Assembly (NCBI GenBank): GCA_001724175.1
Contig: MEDT01000063.1
Location: forward strand, 1 to 32,268
DNA length: 32,268 bases
Source: Cytophagaceae bacterium SCN 52-12
Lineage (GTDB): Bacteria; Bacteroidota; Bacteroidia; Cytophagales; Spirosomataceae
Reading direction: 5' to 3'
The translations under genes were made by a program, and so were the position numbers. Under the pieces are notes generated by a model, which had not been told where the DNA came from, made no database searches, and was given only the letters and a program-made list of their open reading frames with translations. Positions within the stretch are counted from its first letter, which is position 1. Each line of letters begins with the position of its first letter. Of this stretch, positions 15,163 through 23,378 are shown one piece after another.

Positions 15163-16752
15163 TCAGAACCCATCCCCGTTTTTGCTCAGATCAAAAATCC
15201 GTTCCTGGTAATCCCCGTTTTTGTCCTTCCAGGTAACGCGGTATTTCCCTTTAAAGCCCCGGAAAGCGACCTGTCCGCCGGCAGCGGGCTTCGCGGTAAG
15301 ATTGGTTTTCCATTCGTGGTTGATCAGCTGGTCGAGCGCGTAAAAGGCAGGCTTCGGCTCCATGTTCCGGGTAAAGATACCGGAGGTAGTCGGCTCACCG
15401 GGCGCTCCGCAATCATCGACGATATTCCACCAGGTAATCCCCATCATGTTTTCCATGCTGAACCACATCCGGTACAGGTTATAGGCAATCACCGATTGAA
15501 TGGCCCTTCCCTTTGCATTGTCATCGGGAGCGGTAATCGTTATTTCACTAAGGTGTACGGGTAGTCCAGCCTGACCCATTACTTCCATTGTCTTCCTCAC
15601 ATGCTGAGGGGTTTGTATTTCTTTACCGAGCGAAATGTCGGTACACTGCTGCGGATTGAACAGGTGCATCTGGTAGCCCATGATGTCGATCCTGTTGTTC
15701 CGGCTGATCAGGTCCTTTGCCTGGCGTACGTACGACTCGTCGATTTTATAATCGTTGATATTCAGCAGCACATTGGAGGGAAACACCTTTTTCGCTACCT
15801 GGAATGATTCGTGCGTATAATCCCCAGGCATGATGCCGTAGTGGCTTTTACAGATCGCATCGCCCGGGACCATTACCCCGTTTGCAAAATCAGTCGCGCT
15901 TTCGTTCACAATGTCCCAGCTCTGCAGCCGGTCGCCGTAGTAACGGGCGATCTGCGCAATACGGTCTTCGGTAAGGCGTTTCAGATCGGCGGCGAATTGC
16001 GGGATCCTGTTCCCGACTTCTTCTGCCGACAGTTTTTTGTAGGCATCGGTGTACTTATCACCCCTGATCCCCTTTTTCTCGCTGGCGGTTTCAGACATCC
16101 AGCTTTTGATCGTATTCTTTTCCTGCTCTGAAGCAACGTCTTCCAGCAGCCATTCCGGGTGATGCCAGGTACGGTTTCCCCACGTCATTGTATGTCCGTG
16201 ACGGCGGATCCCCACTTCCTCGCAGAACGCCACGATCGGGTCTGGTGCGGGCCTTCGCCAGTGCGGTTGCTTTTTGGGTTCGGCTACGTTATTCCAGTAC
16301 GCTTCCGTATCCCAGTATTCTTCTTTAAATCTCGGTCGGCCTGGCTGCATTTCAAATTTCTTCCAATAGAAAGGAATTGTAGCCGAGTTGAAAAGCGATC
16401 CGAACAGATGTTTATAGCGGCTGTTTCGCTCGGTTGTACCGAGCTGGTTATAGTTGAAAATATTAGCTCCAAATACGAATTCGTGGCTGATCTGCTCGAT
16501 TGTCACATCCGTTCCCTCCGCAACAGCGCCCACCTTCAACGCGGCATCCGCTTTCCGGTATTTGTCGATATCGGCATCGATCTTTTTCTGAACATCGTTG
16601 TTCCAATGCTTCCAATAGCCGTCGGTCATGGCTTTGGAAGCTTCCTGGTAAGACCATTTTTCACCCGGTTTCTGGGCTTGCAGATCCGACGTTACCAGGA
16701 AAAACAAGGCGCCTGCTATCAGCAGCTTCTGTTGTAATCGAATAAGGGACAT
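15163..16752 (-). CDS. Secreted divergent GH10 glycoside hydrolase (second copy)
   Basis: This protein of about 529 residues is a paralogue of the GH10 at 12493-13875. I choose the ATG at 16752, because it begins the signal peptide MSLIRLQQKLLIAGALFFLV; the longer frame would use TTG. Counted from 16776, the acid/base is E292 in SWDIVNESA and the nucleophile is E411 in HLSEITITAPD; IMGYQMHLF is the strand-6 motif. The C-terminal module contains GQVAFRGFKGKYRVTWKDKN. Compared with the first copy it has an insertion of roughly 60-70 residues between HHPEWLLED and the acid/base strand, rich in charged residues (SETASEKKGIRGDKY). The ENEMKW xylanase motif is replaced by TIPFYWKKFE, as in the paralogue. 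It follows the GH5-like gene after 44 bases. It probably cuts a beta-linked backbone, not necessarily xylan. Confidence 0.85.
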   Translation of the reverse strand: MSLIRLQQKLLIAGALFFLVTSDLQAQKPGEKWSYQEASKAMTDGYWKHWNNDVQKKIDADIDKYRKADAALKVGAVAEGTDVTIEQISHEFVFGANIFNYNQLGTTERNSRYKHLFGSLFNSATIPFYWKKFEMQPGRPRFKEEYWDTEAYWNNVAEPKKQPHWRRPAPDPIVAFCEEVGIRRHGHTMTWGNRTWHHPEWLLEDVASEQEKNTIKSWMSETASEKKGIRGDKYTDAYKKLSAEEVGNRIPQFAADLKRLTEDRIAQIARYYGDRLQSWDIVNESATDFANGVMVPGDAICKSHYGIMPGDYTHESFQVAKKVFPSNVLLNINDYKIDESYVRQAKDLISRNNRIDIMGYQMHLFNPQQCTDISLGKEIQTPQHVRKTMEVMGQAGLPVHLSEITITAPDDNAKGRAIQSVIAYNLYRMWFSMENMMGITWWNIVDDCGAPGEPTTSGIFTRNMEPKPAFYALDQLINHEWKTNLTAKPAAGGQVAFRGFKGKYRVTWKDKNGDYQERIFDLSKNGDGF

Positions 16753-16796
16753 GTTTACCAAATAGTTATAAATCAAAAATCATTTTAACGGCGGAT

Positions 16797-18716
16797 TTAC
16801 TTCCCGCCTGTCTCCATCGAACCCGCATACCCGATGTGCACCCTGCCTATCCAGGGAAATGCGTTAGCGGCGCCGTCATTCCCGGTTACGATCTTCACAG
16901 CAACAGCTCCAAATGGAAATGACGGCACCGAGCACACGTATTTATCTAAGGGATGGTCCTTATCGCGCGATATCTGGCTCTCGTATGCCGGCCGGTGCGT
17001 GGTCAGTACTGCGCCCTGCGGCAGCGGTATCCAGGATGTGCCGTCTTTCGAATATTCAAAGCTGAGGCGCTGCATTTCATCTCCAAAAGCGTATACTTCT
17101 ATCCATTTGATGCTTTCCGCCTTGTATACCAGCTCCCCCGATCCGCTGCCGGGGGTACGTTCCGCCTGGTAAAAGTCTTCCTCGGTCTGTCTCAGTCTTG
17201 GCCACGACTCGGTACTGATCCGGAGATTGGAGGTTTTTGAATGGACCAGTGAAAAATCGCGCAGGTTATCCATTACCATACGGCTCCCGGGAATTAACGG
17301 GCCTATCACATTCGAAGGCGGAGAAACTCCCGACTCATTTTTACCCTTCACCCTGTAATAGTAAGCCTGGCCGGGCGCGGCATCGGAGTCTGCGAACATC
17401 GGGTAGTAATACAGGTTGAAGCTGATGTCAAAATCACCGCTGATGTCTTCCCACGGGCCGTCCTTCGAGGCGGCCCTTTCCACAATGTAGTACCGTGCCC
17501 CCGGCGAGCACCTCCATTTCAGCGCTGCCGCATCGCTGCGCAGGCTTTCATACAGGTAGGGCGCATCCGACGGCGCCGGTAAAGGCGGCGTCTGCAGTCC
17601 CCTGATCTTGTAGCCGTATTCCCGTATCAGCATCAGGTTCTTCCTTTCATCAAAGTATTCGCCGCTGTCAAATCCCGGCCACCGGCTTCCGCCCCATGAA
17701 TAGGAGTGAAAAAGCGCATGCCCCCCGATCCCGCCGTTGTACTGGGGTTTCATCAGGCTCCAGAGCATACCGCCGGTGGTCCCGGTACTGACAATCTCAT
17801 CCAGCACCTCCTTAAACCCTTCCATTTTCTGGAACTCATCGATGATCATCGGGCGCTTTCCTCTGCATTCGTTCCATAGTTCCGAAACACTGTTCCGGTA
17901 ATTGGGATACTGCCGGGTTTTTACGATGTCGATAAGCGGGTTGTCCTTCAGCACGTCTTCGACATTCTCCTTCATCTGCTGCACCCCGTTTGCACGGCGG
18001 GGATCTGCTATGAGCTGATGGGGAGCTATTTTCTTCAGGTACTCCGCCATTTCGGCGATCCATGCACCTTTGTTGTTCGGCACTTCATTTCCGAATTCCC
18101 AGGCCAGAATTGCCTTATCATCTTTATAAGCGGTACCGGTATAATAGTTTTTCCGGCTCGTAATCGTTTGCAGCAGATCTTTGAACCCGGCTTTCACCGC
18201 AGGCGCAGCGTAATAGTCGCCCCCACCGTACAGGTCGGCAAATGAGCTGGTCGATCCCCAGAATTTATTTTGCTTTACGAGGCACAGGATCACCCTTATT
18301 CCATACTGGTTGCATAGCTCCAGCATCTTATCGATGCGCCGGAAAGCCGCTTCATTGTAGGTATACGGGCCCGTGACAAGCGATTCGAACTCTCCGGTCC
18401 CGTCTTCTACCGTGATGCCCCAGGTACGGATCGCCGTAACGCCCATCTGGGCCATGTCCTTGAAATAGGCTTCCATCTCAAAGGACAGCTCCATAGGATC
18501 GTATATAAAGCCGCTTCCCGGGTTGGTGTTCTTATAGCCGTCGTAGTGCCCGTTGATATTGGGCGTATTGACAGATATAAACCTGAACACCTGATCCCCG
18601 TCTTTCAGCCGGTCGCCGTCCCTGGTAATGAAATGGGCAAAGTTATTTGTCTGGCAGAAGCCGGATAGCCCCGTCAGCAACCAGATAACCGCAATTGCAA
18701 TTCTTCCTTTTATCAT
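16797..18716 (-). CDS. Secreted GH5-like (mannanase-like) hydrolase with FnIII and C-terminal beta domains
   Basis: This 639-residue protein has a signal peptide (MIKGRIAIAVIWLLTGLSGF) and a clan GH-A barrel at about 25-375. Acid/base is E211 in LAWEFGNEVPN and nucleophile is E294 in PMIIDEFQKM. The open pattern MGVTAIRTWG (91-100) and the WEFGNE context recall GH5 subfamily 7 beta-mannanases, though the assignment is tentative. A fibronectin type III-like domain covers about 380-478 (YYRVKGKNESGVSPPSNVI), followed by a beta-sandwich at about 485-632 (WIEVYAFGDEMQRLSFEYSK) that may bind carbohydrate. It begins immediately after the SusD stop codon (TGA then ATG, zero gap), placing it first among the enzymes of the operon, the usual place for a surface or periplasmic endo-hydrolase. 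Confidence 0.82.
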   Translation of the reverse strand: MIKGRIAIAVIWLLTGLSGFCQTNNFAHFITRDGDRLKDGDQVFRFISVNTPNINGHYDGYKNTNPGSGFIYDPMELSFEMEAYFKDMAQMGVTAIRTWGITVEDGTGEFESLVTGPYTYNEAAFRRIDKMLELCNQYGIRVILCLVKQNKFWGSTSSFADLYGGGDYYAAPAVKAGFKDLLQTITSRKNYYTGTAYKDDKAILAWEFGNEVPNNKGAWIAEMAEYLKKIAPHQLIADPRRANGVQQMKENVEDVLKDNPLIDIVKTRQYPNYRNSVSELWNECRGKRPMIIDEFQKMEGFKEVLDEIVSTGTTGGMLWSLMKPQYNGGIGGHALFHSYSWGGSRWPGFDSGEYFDERKNLMLIREYGYKIRGLQTPPLPAPSDAPYLYESLRSDAAALKWRCSPGARYYIVERAASKDGPWEDISGDFDISFNLYYYPMFADSDAAPGQAYYYRVKGKNESGVSPPSNVIGPLIPGSRMVMDNLRDFSLVHSKTSNLRISTESWPRLRQTEEDFYQAERTPGSGSGELVYKAESIKWIEVYAFGDEMQRLSFEYSKDGTSWIPLPQGAVLTTHRPAYESQISRDKDHPLDKYVCSVPSFPFGAVAVKIVTGNDGAANAFPWIGRVHIGYAGSMETGGK

Positions 18717-20159
18717 TCAATAACCGGGGTTCTGGTCCCGCGTCGCATCGAGAACCGTATTGAAATTGAGCTCCGACACCGGGATAGGCCACAGGAATTG
18801 CTTATCCGCCACGTCCTTTCCTACTGTAGCCTTGATGATCTCTTTTGCTTTGCCGCTGCGCTTGAGATCGAGCCATCTTTTCCCTTCATACTGCGTTTCG
18901 TAGCCGCGTTCCTGCAGTACCCGGTCCAGGAATGATTGCGCATTATAGTCGGCCAGTGCCAGGTCAATCTCCGATGGGGCTGCCGGGTTTTTTCCGTAAG
19001 CCCTTCTCCGCACCATGTTCAGCTTTTCCATGCCGTCGGCCGTCGGTCCGTTGCTGACCCGGCTGTCGGCCTCTGCATAGAGCAGCAGCAGGTCGGCGTA
19101 ACGGTACAACGGGTAGTCGTTCCCCGCCCCGGACCCTCCGAGCGCCTGCGGATCCGTGAATTTTTTATTCAGCAGGGAATTCGGTCCCAGGCCGATATCG
19201 TAGGAATACCATCCGTACAATTTTCTGAGATCGGCGCTGTCCCAATTTTTATACACCGGGTTGGCCTGGCTGTCGGTGTAGTGGGCGTAATAGCCCCCTG
19301 CCCCGTGCAGCCGGGAGCCGGGATGGTGCGCAAACATGACCAGGTTAAACCCGTACCCGCTTTGGCGGGTGTACTTCAGGTAAAAGATTTCCTCCGTAGT
19401 GCTTACCACATCGGGCCCGAAGATCTTCTGGAAGTCGTCGGCAACGGATACCTGTACCAATGAATATTTATTGGATCCGATCACCTCGAGGGCTTTGCTC
19501 CGCGCTTCGGAGTATTGGCCTTTGTAAAAGTACACATCTGCGAGGAGCGTCTTGGCAGCCCATTTCGAAGGCCTGCCCGCGATGGCCGGCGCATCCGGAA
19601 GATCCTGCTCGGCTACCGCAAGGTCGCTCAGGACCAGCTGATAGATATCATCGGCCGAGCTGCGGGGCAGGCTTTGCTCCGTCATATTGGCTTCCGTTCT
19701 CAGGATGACCCCTCCATAGTTGCGTACGAGATAAAAATAGGACAAGGCCCTCAGGAACTTCGCTTCCGCAACATATTTGGCGATATCCGCCTCGCTGATC
19801 CGCGAACCTTTAGGAGCATTCTCGATGACCAGGTTTGCGTTTCGTATGGCCAGGTAAAACTGGTCCCACATCTGGCCGGTACGGGTGATGTTGGTAGGGT
19901 CCAGGCCCTGGAATTCACTCAGGATCCCGTAGCTGCCCCGTCCGTATCCGTAGTCCACGTACGCCTCCATCTGGGCAGGATACAATCCCCCGAGGCAATT
20001 ATCGCTTCTCAGCGGACCATAGATGGCGTTGACAGCCGACTCTACTTCGGCGGCAGTATTATAGAAGGTCTCTACCGCCAGTGATTTGGGCGATTCCACC
20101 AGCGCATCTTCACAAGCCAGGAAGATGATCGCCGGGAGAATCAGTATAAGCTTTTTCAT
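18717..20159 (-). CDS. SusD/RagB family glycan-binding surface lipoprotein
   Basis: This 480-residue outer-membrane lipoprotein captures glycans and acts as the lid of the SusC transporter. The signal peptide ends in FLAC, with lipidated C16 followed by acidic residues (EDAL) as often seen in surface-exposed Bacteroidota lipoproteins. The N-terminal SusD part begins with the segment SPKSLAVETFYNTAAEVESA, and the family hallmark AEAKFLRALSYFYLVRNYGG marks the TPR helices. The C-terminal SusD/RagB domain holds ERGYETQYEGKRWLDLKRSG and ends in the usual NPGY. The length is a little short but within the family range. It follows SusC after 18 bases and abuts the GH5-like gene. Ligand specificity cannot be predicted from sequence. 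Confidence 0.96.
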   Translation of the reverse strand: MKKLILILPAIIFLACEDALVESPKSLAVETFYNTAAEVESAVNAIYGPLRSDNCLGGLYPAQMEAYVDYGYGRGSYGILSEFQGLDPTNITRTGQMWDQFYLAIRNANLVIENAPKGSRISEADIAKYVAEAKFLRALSYFYLVRNYGGVILRTEANMTEQSLPRSSADDIYQLVLSDLAVAEQDLPDAPAIAGRPSKWAAKTLLADVYFYKGQYSEARSKALEVIGSNKYSLVQVSVADDFQKIFGPDVVSTTEEIFYLKYTRQSGYGFNLVMFAHHPGSRLHGAGGYYAHYTDSQANPVYKNWDSADLRKLYGWYSYDIGLGPNSLLNKKFTDPQALGGSGAGNDYPLYRYADLLLLYAEADSRVSNGPTADGMEKLNMVRRRAYGKNPAAPSEIDLALADYNAQSFLDRVLQERGYETQYEGKRWLDLKRSGKAKEIIKATVGKDVADKQFLWPIPVSELNFNTVLDATRDQNPGY

Positions 20160-20177
20160 TTTCTTCGAATATTAGGT

Positions 20178-23159
20178 TTAGAAACTGGCTTTTATCCCGA
20201 AGGTGACTGTCTTTGCCGTGGGATAGCTATAGTGGTCAATTCCCTGGCGGATCGAGTTCCCGCTCCCGTAGGAATTGATCTCCGGGTCCCACCAGGAATA
20301 ATTCGTAAAGGTCAGCAGGTTCTGGCCGCTGGCATAGACCTGCACGTTCCGGATCCAGCCTACATTCCATTTCTGGAAAGGTATATTGTAACCGAGCTGG
20401 ACATTCCTGAGCCGGAGGTAAGATCCGTCTTCTACAAACCGATTGGAAATGAAAGTAGCGGTAGTGCGGCTGATGACGGGGTATTTGGCGTCGGGCGTCT
20501 GTGGAGTCCAGTGGTTTTGGTACACCTCCCGCGGCATATTGAGCCCGAAGCCGTAGTCCAGTGTCTGGTTCACCGAGCTCAGGTTGAAGATATCGTTGCC
20601 TTTTGATCCCTGGAAGAAAAGGTTCAGCTCGAAGTTTTTGAACGACATCGTAGAATTGAAGCCGTAAATAAAGTCGGGGTTGGGGTTCCCGATGATGGTT
20701 TTGTCCATCTGGTTAATGGCCCCATCATTGTTGAGGTCGACATAGGTGATTTTCCCGTTTTCATCGTAACCTTTTTCGGTATATCCGTAGAAAGACCCGA
20801 TCGGCTCTCCTTCTCTCAATATATTCAGCACGTCATTGACAACCGTAATGTTGATCGCTTCACCCAGTACATCCCGTCCGTCGTTCAGCTTCACTACCTT
20901 GTTCCGGTTGAAGCCTATATTGGCGCCGATGTCCCATTTGAAGGCTTTGTCGAAAGCTCTTGCATCAACCGAGAATTCCACGCCGCTGTTGCGGATCGCG
21001 CCGATATTCCGGATAGTGGTCGTGAAGCCCAGGGAAGAAGGAAGCTGCACCGTATTGAGCAGGTCTCTTGTGTTTTTGATGTAGTAGTCCGCCGTGAAAT
21101 GGATCCTGTTATTGAACAGGGAGGCGTCCAGCCCTATGTCGGTCTGCCTGGTGGTTTCCCACCTGAGCGGGCCTGGCAGCCTGGTTCCCGGGGCAAAGGA
21201 AGGATAAAGGGCGTCCCCGAGAACAATCTTGCCGGGAGCCAGTTGATTAAGCGTATAATAGGCTTCGATAGCCTGGCTTCCGCTGGCGCCCCAGCCTGCG
21301 CGTACTTTAAGGTCGGATATAAACGAAAGATCTTTCAGGAACTCTTCTTCAGAGAGACGCCAGGCGATGGCCCCGGAAGGGAAGAATCCCCATTTTTTCC
21401 CTGTGCTGTATTGGGAGGCGCCGTCGGCCCTGAAGCTGGCGGTCAGGAGATATTTGTTTTTAAAGCTGTAATTGATACGGCCCAGGTAAGAAAGCAACGC
21501 CCATTTGTTATAGGAAGAACCGGGTATACCCGGCACCTCGGCAGAGCCCAGGCTGAAGGTTTCCTGGACATCGCTCAGGTAGCCGGTTCCCGAGCCGCTC
21601 AGTCCTTTACCGATATAGTCCTGGTAAGTGAAGCCGCCCAGCACGGTAAGACTGTGGTTGTCGGCAATGGTTTTGGCGTAGGTGACGGTATTCTCGCTGA
21701 GAACGCCGAATGCCTGGCTGGTGCTCACACTGGCGGATCCCCTCGAGTTGAGGAAGTTCAGCGTAGTGTAGCTGTCGGTGCGGTCGTCGGAGTTTTCGAT
21801 GCCGCCTGAAAAGCGGAAGGTCAGCTCTTCTATCGGCCGGAAGGTCAGCGCGGCGTTGGCCAGCACCTTGTTGGCAATGGTCTGGTTGGTCTGCTCGTTG
21901 ATATGGTTGAGCGGGTTGATCAGCACATTGGATCCCCATGGATAAGCAACCGACAGGTTCCGGTAGGAACCGTCCTCATTATACGGAGTCAGGGTAGGAG
22001 GAGCGGAGAGCACGGCCGAGATCATGGAACCGCCGCGGTTGCCGCCGCCGTTGTCACGCCTGCTGATGCCGGGACGCGACAGCGTAGCGCTATAGCTGAC
22101 GCTGAATTTTTTGCTGATATCGTGGTTCACATTGGCGCGCAGCGAATAGCGGTTGTACCCGCTGCCGATTATGATCCCGTCCTGGTCGAAGATACTGCCG
22201 GAAACAGAAAACTGCGTTTTATCGTTCCCCCCGCTTACCGTCAGGTTGTGGGTGCGCAAAGGCGCCTTTCTGAAGATCAGGTCCTGCCAGTCGAAGCCTT
22301 CGCCGAGGCGGCTGATCTCATCCGGGGTAAACCGGGCGGCAAGCTTGTCATTTTCAGCCTGGAGGTTATAGAACTCTGCATATTCTTTCGCGTTCATCAG
22401 ATCGAGCTTTTTTCTTAAGGTCTGGATTCCGTAGCTGGTTTCGAAATCTACGTTCGTCCTGCCGGCCTTTCCGCGTTTTGTGGTGATAAGCACCACGCCG
22501 TTCGCCCCGCGTGAGCCATAGATAGCGGTGGCGGAAGCATCTTTCAGGATCTCGATCGATTCGATATCCGAATTATTCAGCACGGTAGGATTGCTGCCCG
22601 ATATCGGGAAACCATCTACTACATAGAGCGGTTCATTACTTCCCCGTACAGAATTGGCGCCCCTTATACGAACGCTTACGGCGCCTCCCGGCGCCCCTGT
22701 GTTTTGTACTACCTGGACTCCCGGCGCACGGCCGGATAACGCCTGCAGTACATTGGTTGCCGGAAATGCATTGATATCTTTGGCTTTGACCTGGGAAAGC
22801 GACCCGGTCAGGTCACTCTTTTTTATCGTACCGTATCCTACCACCACAACCTCCTCCAGCGACCTGGTATCGACCTGCAGCGTAACATGATGCGTCGTCT
22901 GGTTGCCGACCGTCAACCGGGAGGTAGTATAGCCGATGTAGGAAAAAATCAGCACGCTCGATGCCGAAGGCACCCGGAGCGAGTATTTCCCGTCGGCATC
23001 CGTGGATGTCCCCGTAGCGCTGCCCTCTACCAGTACGTTTACGCCCGGTAGCGCTTCATTGTCACTGCCTGTTACCGTGCCGGACACTACCATGTCCTGC
23101 GCGCCCGCAAACGTCACAGCTCCAATGAACAATCCGATAATCAATAGTAGTTTTTGCAT
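20178..23159 (-). CDS. SusC/RagA family TonB-dependent outer-membrane transporter
   Basis: This transporter of about 993 residues imports oligosaccharides through the outer membrane using TonB energy. I choose the ATG at 23159, which begins the signal peptide MQKLLLIIGLFIGAVTFAGA; the longer frame uses TTG. Counted from 23186, a carboxypeptidase-regulatory-like beta domain lies at about 33-108 (VSGTVTGSDNEALPGVNVLV). The plug follows, with EEVVVVGYGTIKKSDLTGSL (111-130), VLQALSGRAPGVQV and the EPLYVVDGFPI motif, then a long beta-barrel ending in the aromatic terminus VTFGIKASF. There is no STN domain, so it is not built to signal to a FecR protein. It is the first gene of the nine-gene operon and pairs with SusD downstream. 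Confidence 0.97.
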   Translation of the reverse strand: MQKLLLIIGLFIGAVTFAGAQDMVVSGTVTGSDNEALPGVNVLVEGSATGTSTDADGKYSLRVPSASSVLIFSYIGYTTSRLTVGNQTTHHVTLQVDTRSLEEVVVVGYGTIKKSDLTGSLSQVKAKDINAFPATNVLQALSGRAPGVQVVQNTGAPGGAVSVRIRGANSVRGSNEPLYVVDGFPISGSNPTVLNNSDIESIEILKDASATAIYGSRGANGVVLITTKRGKAGRTNVDFETSYGIQTLRKKLDLMNAKEYAEFYNLQAENDKLAARFTPDEISRLGEGFDWQDLIFRKAPLRTHNLTVSGGNDKTQFSVSGSIFDQDGIIIGSGYNRYSLRANVNHDISKKFSVSYSATLSRPGISRRDNGGGNRGGSMISAVLSAPPTLTPYNEDGSYRNLSVAYPWGSNVLINPLNHINEQTNQTIANKVLANAALTFRPIEELTFRFSGGIENSDDRTDSYTTLNFLNSRGSASVSTSQAFGVLSENTVTYAKTIADNHSLTVLGGFTYQDYIGKGLSGSGTGYLSDVQETFSLGSAEVPGIPGSSYNKWALLSYLGRINYSFKNKYLLTASFRADGASQYSTGKKWGFFPSGAIAWRLSEEEFLKDLSFISDLKVRAGWGASGSQAIEAYYTLNQLAPGKIVLGDALYPSFAPGTRLPGPLRWETTRQTDIGLDASLFNNRIHFTADYYIKNTRDLLNTVQLPSSLGFTTTIRNIGAIRNSGVEFSVDARAFDKAFKWDIGANIGFNRNKVVKLNDGRDVLGEAINITVVNDVLNILREGEPIGSFYGYTEKGYDENGKITYVDLNNDGAINQMDKTIIGNPNPDFIYGFNSTMSFKNFELNLFFQGSKGNDIFNLSSVNQTLDYGFGLNMPREVYQNHWTPQTPDAKYPVISRTTATFISNRFVEDGSYLRLRNVQLGYNIPFQKWNVGWIRNVQVYASGQNLLTFTNYSWWDPEINSYGSGNSIRQGIDHYSYPTAKTVTFGIKASF

Positions 23160-23221
23160 TGGCTTGAATATATAAAAGTTAACCAATTTTTATAATATAA
23201 AAATTAATTTTACAATGTTTA

Positions 23222-23251
23222 CAATTCTAGCCAATATTTAGGAAAAGTCAA
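23222..23251 (-). promoter_or_regulatory. Possible promoter of the SusCD operon
   Basis: On the minus strand TTG (23251-23249) is followed after 19 bases by TAGAATTG (23229-23222), one base away from the Bacteroidota -7 element TAnnTTTG. It lies about 60 bases before the SusC ATG in a very AT-rich gap (23160-23317) that holds no gene. The spacing fits the known arrangement, but AT-rich DNA gives such matches easily. Confidence 0.3.
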
Positions 23252-23317
23252 GGGATAACTTTAATTTTTTATTGCTATCCCCTGATCCGGCATCACTTTT
23301 TATATGCTGCGCGGCAC

Positions 23318-23353
23318 AAAAAAAACCGTACATCCCGGTGGGGGATGCACGGT
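23318..23353 (-). terminator. Intrinsic terminator of the flavoenzyme operon
   Basis: On the minus strand ACCGTGCATCCC (23353-23342) pairs with GGGATGTACGGT (23336-23325) over 12 base pairs including one G-U, with the five-base loop CCACC, followed directly by a run of T (down to 23318). This is a textbook intrinsic terminator 25 bases after the stop codon of the FAD oxidoreductase gene at 23379-25037. It separates that operon from the SusCD operon, which therefore needs its own promoter. Confidence 0.92.
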
Positions 23354-23378
23354 CTCAAACTCTTTTCTTTACTCCGGC

